Assembly: GCA_903844785.1 (NCBI GenBank)
Contig: CAIMVB010000486.1
Location: 1 to 10,660 of the forward strand
Source: an uncultured Rhodospirillales bacterium
GTDB taxonomy: Bacteria > Pseudomonadota > Alphaproteobacteria > Acetobacterales > Acetobacteraceae
Direction: 5' to 3'
DNA length: 10,660 nucleotides
A program made the position numbers and the translations under genes. A model generated the notes under the pieces. The model saw nothing but the letters and a program-made list of their open reading frames with translations, was not told the origin of the DNA and did not search any database. Of the stretch, positions 1-5,853 are shown piece after piece (within the stretch, counting starts at the first letter, position 1; each line of letters starts with the position of its first letter).

Positions 1-360
1 GCGCCGAAAGCAAAAGCGGCAATAGACAGGGCAGGCGAGCAAGGGTTTCAGCAGCGCGCGGTCCGGGTAGCGGTGCACCACGCCTTTCACCGGGGTGAAG
101 GGCGCATCCGCCGTTGGGTCTTCCGATTCATGCGGTGCGGTAATCAGCTCCGCCGCATCGGGTATATATTGCAGCCCAATCGGGTCGGCCGGATCGGCCG
201 GATTGATCAAGGCAGCCATGGCCGGGGTGATGGCGGTGGCATAGCGCGTCGCGACAGTTTCCAGCGCGGGCAGCGCCGCTTCCCCCACCAGCCCGGCACG
301 CGCCAAATCGCGCGGGGTGCGGAGTGTTCGGCTCTGGTCTCGGGCGATGGGCTCGGGCAT
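1..360 (-). CDS. epmB: EpmB-type lysine 2,3-aminomutase, partial (N-terminal 120 residues)
   Basis: This gene is truncated by the left window edge. Reading from ATG 360-358, the frame stays open for 120 codons and ends in CPVYCRFCFRR at residues 110-120. That is the C-x3-C-x2-C motif (C110, C114, C117) which binds the 4Fe-4S cluster in radical SAM enzymes, in the form typical of the KamA/EpmB aminomutases. The preceding stretch, including PIGLQYIPDA and the segment around VVHRYPDRALL, fits the N-terminal region of that family. The family converts L-lysine to beta-lysine using S-adenosylmethionine and PLP. EpmB makes (R)-beta-lysine, which EpmA attaches to elongation factor P. The divergent epmA gene favours EpmB over a catabolic KamA. 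The E. coli protein is about 340 residues, so roughly a third is visible and the PLP lysine lies outside. A weak Shine-Dalgarno (GGCGAG) lies about 8 nt upstream of the ATG. Confidence 0.9.
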   Translation of the reverse strand, partial: MPEPIARDQSRTLRTPRDLARAGLVGEAALPALETVATRYATAITPAMAALINPADPADPIGLQYIPDAAELITAPHESEDPTADAPFTPVKGVVHRYPDRALLKPLLACPVYCRFCFRR

Positions 361-375
361 GGTCGGGCTCGCCTA

Positions 376-453
376 GAGCATTTTCAAGCCAAGTGGAATC
401 ACTTGGCGGCTCGGAAAATGCGATCAACCAAAGTAACCACCGCTGAAAGCGCC
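376..453. repeat. Dispersed palindromic repeat, copy 1
   Basis: This is an imperfect hairpin element. An outer arm GCATTTTC (378-385) pairs with GAAAATGC (414-421). An inner arm GCCAAGTG (388-395) pairs with CACTTGGC (400-407) around the loop GAAT. A 2-nt versus 6-nt asymmetric bulge (AA / GGCTCG) separates the two stems. The same structure recurs at 2714-2814 with a few substitutions. Weaker similarity continues to about 453 (TAAC, then CGCTGAAAGCGCC here and GGCTGAGAGCGCC in the other copy). It fills most of the epmB-epmA gap, so it lies in the leader or promoter of both genes. It resembles REP/MITE-type extragenic palindromes. No transposase is nearby. Confidence 0.8.
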
Positions 454-456
454 GCA

Positions 457-1470
457 ATGCCCCTGCCCCCCTGGCACCCGGAAGCCTTCGCCGCGCGGCT
501 ACCCTTTTTGGAACGCCGCGCGCGGCTTACCGCCGAAACCCGCGCCTTTTTCACCGCCCGTGGCTACCGGGAAGTGGAAACCCCTGCCCTGGTGCCCGCA
601 CCGGGGGCCGAGGTGCATTTGCGCGCCTTCGCGACAAGGTATGAGGCGCATTTGGGCCAGGGGGTATCGCGCGATCTGTGGCTGCGCACCTCCCCGGAAT
701 TGGCGCTGAAGCGGCTTTTGGTGGCCGGCGCCGGGCCGGTTTTTGAATTGGCGCGGGTCTGGCGCAATGGCGAGGCATCACCCCGCCATGCGTCGGAATT
801 CACCATGCTGGAATGGTATCGCCCAGGGCTCGGGTTTGCCGGCTTAATGACGGAGACTGAGGAATTTATCCGCGCCGTTGCGCCGCCTATTGTCGCGCAT
901 GGTGATGTCACCACCGATCTTAGCCTGCCCTTTGAACGCATCACGATGGCTGAGGCTTTCGCGCGCTGGTGCAATGGGTTGGATATTCTGGGAACCGAGG
1001 GCGATACAGCACGGCTGCATGCGGCAGCCCAGGCCGCAGGCTTCACCCCCCACGCGGATGAGGGGTGGGAGGATTTATTCTTCCGCCTGCTGCTGGAACA
1101 TATCGAACCGCAGCTTGGCCGTGGGCGCGCAACCTTCCTGACCCATTGGCCCGCGCCGCAAGCAGCCCTGGCCCGGCGCGACCCAGCCGACCCGCGCGCG
1201 GCGCTGCGCTTTGAGCTTTTTGTGGCCGGCTTGGAATTGGCCAATGCCTTTGATGAGTTGACCGACCCCGCAGAACAACGCGCACGCTTCATCGCCGATA
1301 CCGCCGAACGTCGCCGTATCAGTGGCGAACATGGTTGGGAAATTGATGAGGATTTCCTGGCAGCCCTAGAACATGGCATGCCGGCTACCAGCGGGATTGC
1401 GCTTGGCTTTGATCGGCTGGCGATGCTCACTTCTGGCGCGCGAGAGATTGGCGATGTGCTGTGGTTGTGA
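457..1470 (+). CDS. epmA: Elongation factor P beta-lysine ligase EpmA (PoxA/GenX/YjeA)
   Basis: This is a 337-residue paralogue of the class II lysyl-tRNA synthetase catalytic core, without the anticodon-binding domain; E. coli EpmA has 325 residues. It activates (R)-beta-lysine with ATP and transfers it to a conserved lysine of EF-P, which helps ribosomes through polyproline stretches. Motif 1 lies around residues 28-46 (ending VETPALVP). Motif 2 is around 96-121 (FELARVWRNGE, then EFTMLEWY). The substrate-pocket strand ELANAFDELTDP is at 260-271, and motif 3 (GIALGFDRLAML) at 313-324. The frame is open upstream to 73, but that extension is antisense to epmB and crosses the repeat. ATG 457 gives the family's normal N-terminus and has a GAAAG sequence about 8 nt upstream. 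The gene is divergent from epmB and ends 5 nt before the converging methyltransferase gene. Confidence 0.93.
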   Translation: MPLPPWHPEAFAARLPFLERRARLTAETRAFFTARGYREVETPALVPAPGAEVHLRAFATRYEAHLGQGVSRDLWLRTSPELALKRLLVAGAGPVFELARVWRNGEASPRHASEFTMLEWYRPGLGFAGLMTETEEFIRAVAPPIVAHGDVTTDLSLPFERITMAEAFARWCNGLDILGTEGDTARLHAAAQAAGFTPHADEGWEDLFFRLLLEHIEPQLGRGRATFLTHWPAPQAALARRDPADPRAALRFELFVAGLELANAFDELTDPAEQRARFIADTAERRRISGEHGWEIDEDFLAALEHGMPATSGIALGFDRLAMLTSGAREIGDVLWL

Positions 1471-1475
1471 CGCCA

Positions 1476-2210
1476 CTATCCCGCGCGGCGCAGCGTATCG
1501 AGCATAGCGGCGCTGTCTTCACGCGGCAGGGCGTAAAACACGAAAACATAAGGGTCGGAGGCTTCAAACACCGAAGGATCGGGTGATGCGCGCTGCATCG
1601 TTGCGCGGTCCAGCGCTGCCATGGGGTGCCATTCCCCGCTCAGTTCAAAGAAAACATCATAGCCGAGCGCATCCAGGAAAGCGGGAACCGCATAGGTGCT
1701 GCCGACACGGTGGCGTTCTTCCACTTCCAAAGTCAGCACGGGGCGACAGCGCAGCAAGGTTTCGCGTGCCCCGCGCAGGATTTCATATTCCGCGCCTTCG
1801 GCATCCAGCTTGATGGCGGTTACATCGCCAAGCGTGAAATCATCCAGGCGCCGCAGCGGCACTGCGAAGCGTTCCACCGCCACGCGCGCGGAGACATGCG
1901 GCGCGTAATCCTTGGCGGTGCTCGCCCATTGTTCCTGTGCCACGCCATCCAGCACCGGCATGGCGAGGGTGACGCTGCCCTGATGATCACCAAGCGCCAG
2001 ATGGTGGTATTCAACATGGGCGGGATCACCGCCAAAGGCCGCCCGCAGCGCGGTTTGCAGCCGGGCAAAGGCAGCCGGCAGCGGTTCAAAAGCCAGCACG
2101 CGGCTGCCCGGCAGGCGGGCCAGCGGGATGGTCAGCAGCCCATCATGCGCGCCGATATCAATCAGCGTACCGGGGCGATGCAGCAAGCTGTGGAAATTTT
2201 CCTCATCCAT
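1476..2210 (-). CDS. FkbM-family SAM-dependent methyltransferase
   Basis: The product is a 244-residue protein with a Rossmann-type methyltransferase fold. The SAM-binding motif IDIGAHDG is at residues 17-24, with the acidic/aromatic FEP at 41-43. The FkbM signature IKLDAEGAEYEILRGA is at 133-148, followed by the strand LTLEVEE. FkbM-family enzymes O-methylate hydroxyl groups on polyketides, sugars and glycans. The acceptor here cannot be read from sequence. No glycosyltransferase or polyketide gene is adjacent, so the context gives no substrate. The protein looks cytosolic, with no signal peptide or membrane segment. The start at ATG 2210 is supported by AAAGGGG about 11 nt upstream on the coding strand. 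Only 5 nt separate its stop from that of convergent epmA, leaving no room for a separate terminator. The gene is divergent from the BLUF gene. Confidence 0.88.
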   Translation of the reverse strand: MDEENFHSLLHRPGTLIDIGAHDGLLTIPLARLPGSRVLAFEPLPAAFARLQTALRAAFGGDPAHVEYHHLALGDHQGSVTLAMPVLDGVAQEQWASTAKDYAPHVSARVAVERFAVPLRRLDDFTLGDVTAIKLDAEGAEYEILRGARETLLRCRPVLTLEVEERHRVGSTYAVPAFLDALGYDVFFELSGEWHPMAALDRATMQRASPDPSVFEASDPYVFVFYALPREDSAAMLDTLRRAG

Positions 2211-2258
2211 GACGAATTTTTCCCCTTTAATGCCCCGCTTCGCCTAAGCTGCCGCAAA

Positions 2259-2278
2259 ACCGCTCCTGAGAGTGCGGT
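2259..2278. promoter_or_regulatory. Short inverted repeat in the FkbM/BLUF divergent gap
   Basis: ACCGC (2259-2263) and GCGGT (2274-2278) form a 5-bp inverted repeat with a 10-nt centre, inside the 85-nt divergent gap and just upstream of the BLUF Shine-Dalgarno. It could be an operator half-site pair or chance. No clear -35/-10 pair was found in this gap. Confidence 0.2.
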
Positions 2279-2295
2279 GATGGAGCGAAAATCCA

Positions 2296-2715
2296 GTGCC
2301 GATGCGTCTTTGTCAGCTTATCTATACCTCTCGGCCCTTCGGCTTCAATGCGCCGATGCTGGATGACATCCTTACCACAGCCCGCGCCTTGAATGCGCAG
2401 CATGATGTGACCGGCGCGCTGATCTGCCGCGCCGATATGTTCCTGCAAATGCTGGAAGGCCCGCGCGCAAAGGTGACAGAAACCTTCGGGCGCATCCTGG
2501 CCGATGATCGGCATGTTGATGTGACGCTGCTTTACCTAGGCGATACGCCGGAGCGGATTTTCCCCGATTGGACCATGCGCGATGACCCGCCGCAAAGCTG
2601 GATGTGGAACCAGGCCGAGGTGCGTGAAGGCGCAATGCAAGAAGCCAGCGCAGCCGCCGCCTATTCAGTCTTTCGCCGCTTGTCGCGCCTCCCGCCGGAA
2701 CGGCGCGCGGTTTGA
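2296..2715 (+). CDS. Stand-alone BLUF-domain blue-light photoreceptor
   Basis: This is a 139-residue protein that is almost entirely one BLUF domain, the FAD-binding blue-light sensor fold first described in AppA. The photocycle residues are present: Y10 in LIYTS, N33 in ARALN, Q51 in FLQMLEG, and W92/M94 in FPDWTM. By motif alignment they correspond to AppA Y21, N45, Q63, W104 and M106. Family hallmarks DVTGALI (37-43) and DDRHVDVTLLYLG (70-82) are also present. There is no effector domain. The remaining 40 or so residues form an Ala/Arg-rich tail, so any output must go through a partner protein, which cannot be identified here. GTG 2296 is chosen because GGAG (2282-2285) lies 10 nt upstream; ATG 2302, two codons in, is an alternative. 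The stop codon overlaps the start of repeat copy 2. The gene is convergent with the SDR at 2821. Confidence 0.93.
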   Translation: MPMRLCQLIYTSRPFGFNAPMLDDILTTARALNAQHDVTGALICRADMFLQMLEGPRAKVTETFGRILADDRHVDVTLLYLGDTPERIFPDWTMRDDPPQSWMWNQAEVREGAMQEASAAAAYSVFRRLSRLPPERRAV

Positions 2716-2776
2716 GCATTTTCAAGCCAAGTGGGACCACTTGGCGCCTCGGAAAATGCGATGAAATAACGGCTGA
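2714..2776. repeat. Dispersed palindromic repeat, copy 2
   Basis: This is the second copy of the element at 376-453. Outer arms GCATTTTC (2716-2723) and GAAAATGC (2752-2759) flank inner arms GCCAAGTG (2726-2733) and CACTTGGC (2738-2745), with loop GGAC. All four arms are identical to copy 1. Differences are confined to the loop (GAAT versus GGAC) and one base of the right-hand bulge (GGCTCG versus GCCTCG), which fits selection for the paired stems. The first bases overlap the TGA stop of the BLUF gene. Confidence 0.8.
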
Positions 2777-2814
2777 GAGCGCCTCCCGTGAACGAATGTG
2801 AACGGGAACCGCTC
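2777..2814. repeat. Second hairpin abutting repeat copy 2; possible bidirectional transcription stop
   Basis: GAGCG (2777-2781) pairs with CGCTC (2810-2814), and TCCCGT (2784-2789) with ACGGGA (2802-2807). A symmetrical 2-nt internal loop separates the stems and the apical loop has 12 nt. It lies between two convergent genes, where a bidirectional terminator would be expected. There is no T-tract on either side, so classical intrinsic termination is not supported. It may be a second module of the composite repeat. Confidence 0.45.
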
Positions 2815-2820
2815 CAAGAG

Positions 2821-3585
2821 TTAATCCGCCGTCCAGCCGCCATCCACCAGTAGGGCGGAACCGGTCATCAGCGCGCCGGCATCGCTGGCCAGCAGCAGAA
2901 TGGCGCCCATCAGATCCTCTACCTGGCCAACGCGGCCCAGCTTGATCTTGGCTTCCACCTGCTCTCGAAAGCCTGGTGCCGCCAGGAAGGGCTTGGTCAG
3001 CGGCGTTTCGATGAAGGTGGGGCAGAGCGTATTCACGCGAATGCCCTGCGGCGCCAATTCCACCGCCATGGCCTTGGTGAGCCCTTCAATCGCCCATTTG
3101 GAAGCGCAATAAATGGTGCGGTTTGGCGCGCCGACATGGCCCATCTGGGAAGATACATTGATGATGGACCCAGGGCGCTTGGCAGCCAAAAGCCGCTTGG
3201 CGACATGCTGCGCCAGGAAGAAGGCGGCCCGGACATTCAAGCCCATCACCGCATCAAAATCATCCACCGTCACATCGGTGAAGGGCTTGGGGCGATTGGT
3301 GCCGGCGTTATTGACCAGAATATCGAAGGGCTCGGCAGCGCTGATGGCGGCTTCTGTCGCGGCCAGATCGAGCACATCCAAAGCCAGCGCCGCCGCCTGA
3401 CCGCCCTTGGCGCGGATCGCTGCAGCCGCGGCTTCAATCTCATCGGCGCTGCGCGCAACCAGCGTGACATGCGCGCCCTGATCAGCCAGCGCGCTTGCCG
3501 CCGCCAAGCCAATACCGCGCCCAGCGCCGGTAATCAGCGCGCGGCGGCCATCAAGCCGGAAGGAAGGGGTGCGAGGTAGATCCAT
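2821..3585 (-). CDS. Classical short-chain dehydrogenase/reductase (SDR), NAD(P)-dependent
   Basis: This is a 254-residue classical SDR with every expected motif. The cofactor loop TGAGRGIG is at 19-26, D70 at the adenine pocket, NNAG at 92-95, and the catalytic tetrad is N117, S146, Y159 and K163 (YCASK). It ends with the usual VDGGWTAD tail. The basic R45 after the second strand (VARS) suggests NADP(H), which is uncertain. It should interconvert an alcohol and a ketone; the substrate is unknown. An upstream TTG at 3594 keeps the frame open, but ATG 3585 is preferred because AGGA lies 9 nt before it and would abut the TTG. It is the last gene of the minus-strand operon, 33 nt after the formyltransferase gene. 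A role as an accessory dehydrogenase for the HisD-like enzyme's substrate or product is inferred from position only. Confidence 0.9.
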   Translation of the reverse strand: MDLPRTPSFRLDGRRALITGAGRGIGLAAASALADQGAHVTLVARSADEIEAAAAAIRAKGGQAAALALDVLDLAATEAAISAAEPFDILVNNAGTNRPKPFTDVTVDDFDAVMGLNVRAAFFLAQHVAKRLLAAKRPGSIINVSSQMGHVGAPNRTIYCASKWAIEGLTKAMAVELAPQGIRVNTLCPTFIETPLTKPFLAAPGFREQVEAKIKLGRVGQVEDLMGAILLLASDAGALMTGSALLVDGGWTAD

Positions 3586-3618
3586 GACTGCCAATCCTAA
3601 GCGAGAGCTTTCCTGCTA

Positions 3619-4425
3619 TCACAAGCCAAGCGCGGCGCGCCAATCCGCAGCCTTCACCAGCCGCACACCCTGCCGCCGCGCGGTCCGAATCTCGGCCGCA
3701 TTCGGAAAGCCGCAATAGGGCAAGGCTGGTGCCGTCGGGCCTTCCGTCTTTCCTTCCGTGAGTACGCGCAAGGCATCGCCTCTCATCGGCAAGGCAGATT
3801 CATGCAGCAGCCGCGCAGCCGTTGACGCGGAAACACCCGGCGGAAGGGGATGGGCCCGCTGTGCAAGCACGTCGCCGGTATCAATGCGCGCGGCAATCCG
3901 GTGGATGCTGATGCCGGTCGCCCCCGGCCCTTCCTGCAAGGCCCAAAAGGCGGGGATGGGGCCGCGATGGCGGGGCAGTAGCGAGGGATGGATATTTACC
4001 GCACCCAGCGGCGCCAAAGCGAGTGTTTCCAGCATGAAAATCTGGTCGAAATGAAAAGACAGGATCACATCGGGCCGCGCTGCCTTCAACGCGGCGTGAC
4101 AGGCAGGGCCGTTCACATCCTCAACCTCAAGCAATGCAACGCCGTGCACCCGCGCGAAATCTGCCAAGCCATGTTGCCCACGCAACCGCGCAACCAGGGA
4201 AGGCAAAACAAAATTGACAAAAAGATAGGGCAGAAAGCGCAGGCCGGAGCGGCGGAGATGCCGCCAGAATTGCCCGAAGGCGCCACCGGAAGGCGCGCGA
4301 TAGGGCGCGGAACGCCCAATCAGCACAATCTCCGCCGCATGGGTTTCAGCAAATTGCCGCACGGCGTCAGCACTGGCCAAACTCTCCAGCGTGAATAGCG
4401 CAATACGAAGCGGCGCCTTGTTCAC
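3619..4425 (-). CDS. Formyltransferase-fold protein (GART/Fmt superfamily), substrate unknown
   Basis: This 268-residue protein has the N10-formyltetrahydrofolate-dependent formyltransferase fold. The signature NIHPSLLPRHRG is at 144-155 and IDTGDVLAQ at 181-189, so N144, H146 and D182 correspond to the Asn-His-Asp catalytic triad of GAR and methionyl-tRNA formyltransferases. Residues 168-180 (GATGISIHRI) fit the strand between them. It is shorter than true Fmt (about 310 residues) and lacks its C-terminal OB-type domain, so it is unlikely to be the housekeeping Fmt. Relatives formylate amino-sugar nucleotides or other amines, or act as hydrolases. A hydrophobic patch at 62-80 is probably buried rather than a membrane helix. 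The start is GTG 4425 with only a weak G-rich Shine-Dalgarno; no in-frame ATG precedes the conserved core. It lies 18 nt after the HisD-like gene and 33 nt before the SDR, which suggests co-transcription. Confidence 0.82.
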   Translation of the reverse strand: MNKAPLRIALFTLESLASADAVRQFAETHAAEIVLIGRSAPYRAPSGGAFGQFWRHLRRSGLRFLPYLFVNFVLPSLVARLRGQHGLADFARVHGVALLEVEDVNGPACHAALKAARPDVILSFHFDQIFMLETLALAPLGAVNIHPSLLPRHRGPIPAFWALQEGPGATGISIHRIAARIDTGDVLAQRAHPLPPGVSASTAARLLHESALPMRGDALRVLTEGKTEGPTAPALPYCGFPNAAEIRTARRQGVRLVKAADWRAALGL

Positions 4426-4443
4426 CCCAAGCGCCGCCCTGCC

Positions 4444-5751
4444 TCAATCCGCCGCGGTCGCATAAGGGATATTGCGCCCGCCATAGCGGCGCACGCGAAT
4501 ATTCGCCTGTTCCGCATGGCCCGCGAAGCCTTCCAACATGCAAAGGCGAGAACAATATTCGCCGATCATGGCGGAAGCCTCATCTGTCAGCACGCGCTGA
4601 TAGGTGCAGGTCTTCATGAATTTGCCGACCCAAAGCCCGCCCGTATAGCGCGCGGATTTTTTCGTGGGCAAAGTATGGTTCGTGCCAATCACCTTATCGC
4701 CATAGGAAACATTGGTGCGCGGGCCGAGGAACAGCGCACCGTAATTGGTCATGTGTTGCAGGAAATAATCCGGATCGCGCGTCATCACCTGCACATGTTC
4801 GGATGCAATGCGATCAGCTTCCGCCACCATTTCGTCTTCGCTGTCGCAGATGATCACCTCACCATAATCTTCCCAGGCTTTGCGGGCGATGGAGGCGGTG
4901 GGCAGGATTTTCAGAAGGCGTTCAACCTCGGCCATTGTCTCGCGCGCCAGTTTTTCCGAAGTGGTCAACAAAACGGCGGGGGAATTCGGTCCGTGTTCAG
5001 CCTGGCCCAAAAGATCAGTCGCGCAGATTTCTGCGTCCACGGTCTCATCGGCGATGATCAGCGTCTCGGTCGGGCCCGCGAAAAGATCAATGCCAACCCG
5101 CCCGTAAAGCTGGCGCTTGGCTTCCGCGACAAAAGCATTGCCGGGGCCGACCAGCATATCAATCGGCGCGATGCTCTCAGTCCCCAGCGCCATGGCGCCC
5201 ACCGCCTGAATGCCGCCCAGGCAGTAAATCTCATCCGCGCCGGCCAAATGCTGCGCCGCGACAATGGCAGGCGCGGGCTTACCTTCAAAAGGCGGCGCGC
5301 AGGTAATGATGCGCTTGCAGCCGGCAACTTTCGCCGTCACCACAGACATATGGGCCGATGCCAGCAGCGGGTATTTACCCCCCGGCACATAGCAGCCCAC
5401 CGAATTGACCGGGATATTGCGATGGCCAAGCACCACGCCGGGCAGGGTTTCCACCTCAATATCGCGCAAGGCCGCCTTTTGGTGTTCGGCGAAATTGCGC
5501 ACCTGGGTCTGCGCGAAGCGGATATCCTCCAGATCGCGCGGGGTGAGCTGATCCAGGCAGGCCTGGATTTCAGCCTCACTCAGGCGGAAATTCTGGCGGT
5601 CCCATTTGTCGAAGCGGATCGAAAGCTCTCGCACCGCGGCATCGCCCCGCGCCTTGATATCGGCCAGAATGCCCTCAACCGTCGCGCGCACCTTGGCGTC
5701 GTCTTCCGCCACCGCATCCGCATCCCGGCCCCGCTTTAGGAAACGCGCCAT
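4444..5751 (-). CDS. HisD-superfamily NAD-dependent dehydrogenase (histidinol dehydrogenase paralogue)
   Basis: This 435-residue protein has the histidinol dehydrogenase fold along its full length. The zinc ligands of HisD map to Q250, H253, D352 and H412, and the catalytic Glu-His pair to E318-H319 (SEHVQVM). H359 sits in GTNHTLPT, and [11 protein letters not shown] (119-129) and [14 protein letters not shown] (201-214) are family blocks. It should therefore carry out the two-step, four-electron oxidation of a primary alcohol through an aldehyde to a carboxylate with two NAD+. The segment after the histidine ([18 protein letters not shown], 364-381) and the C-terminal RRYGG differ from biosynthetic HisD, and no his genes are near. 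This points to a catabolic paralogue, a group that includes sulfopropanediol dehydrogenase HpsN; the actual substrate is not determined. ATG 5751 has AAAGGGG about 7 nt upstream. It is the first gene of the operon and divergent from the FAD dehydrogenase. Confidence 0.87.
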   Translation of the reverse strand: MARFLKRGRDADAVAEDDAKVRATVEGILADIKARGDAAVRELSIRFDKWDRQNFRLSEAEIQACLDQLTPRDLEDIRFAQTQVRNFAEHQKAALRDIEVETLPGVVLGHRNIPVNSVGCYVPGGKYPLLASAHMSVVTAKVAGCKRIITCAPPFEGKPAPAIVAAQHLAGADEIYCLGGIQAVGAMALGTESIAPIDMLVGPGNAFVAEAKRQLYGRVGIDLFAGPTETLIIADETVDAEICATDLLGQAEHGPNSPAVLLTTSEKLARETMAEVERLLKILPTASIARKAWEDYGEVIICDSEDEMVAEADRIASEHVQVMTRDPDYFLQHMTNYGALFLGPRTNVSYGDKVIGTNHTLPTKKSARYTGGLWVGKFMKTCTYQRVLTDEASAMIGEYCSRLCMLEGFAGHAEQANIRVRRYGGRNIPYATAAD

Positions 5752-5780
5752 GTTCTACCCCTTTCCAGCTTCCGCCCCGT

Positions 5781-5810
5781 GCTTGAAGCCCATGATCTGG
5801 GCCGTCAAGC
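5781..5810. promoter_or_regulatory. Interrupted palindrome in divergent promoter region, candidate operator
   Basis: Outer arms GCTTGA (5781-5786) and TCAAGC (5805-5810) enclose inner arms GCCCA (5788-5792) and TGGGC (5798-5802) around TGATC. Eleven base pairs are symmetric in 30 nt. It lies near the middle of the 102-nt gap between the HisD-like gene and the FAD dehydrogenase gene, where one regulator could control both. No confident -35/-10 was seen on either side. Confidence 0.45.
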
Positions 5811-5853
5811 TCCCTGTTTGACCGGAGCGCTTAACGGAGGAAGTATTCGCCTT

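Noticed and set aside
73..456. N-terminal extension of the epmA reading frame
   Set aside because: It is antisense to epmB codons and crosses the palindromic repeat. Its translation is Arg/Gly-rich, unlike the EpmA N-terminus, and ATG 457 gives the family's normal length.
564..1430. 288-codon minus-strand open frame
   Set aside because: It is antisense to epmA, which has convincing class II synthetase motifs. The Ser/Arg/Ala-rich translation has no family features.
2714..2814. Classical rho-independent terminator between the BLUF and SDR genes
   Set aside because: There are stable hairpins but no T-tract in either direction, and the first hairpin is a copy of the repeat at 376.
3586..3594. 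TTG start for the first SDR
   Set aside because: The AGGA sequence abuts the TTG with no spacing but is 9 nt from ATG 3585, so the ATG fits better.
4516..5739. 407-codon open frame on the plus strand
   Set aside because: It lies entirely antisense to the HisD-like gene, whose protein has all family motifs. The plus-strand translation shows no recognisable domain. Long antisense frames are common in GC-rich genes.
4444..5751. Annotation as the histidine-biosynthesis enzyme HisD
   Set aside because: Zinc and catalytic residues match the superfamily. The segment after GTNHTLPT and the C-terminus differ from biosynthetic HisD as I know it, and no his genes are adjacent. A whole-genome check for another hisD would decide.
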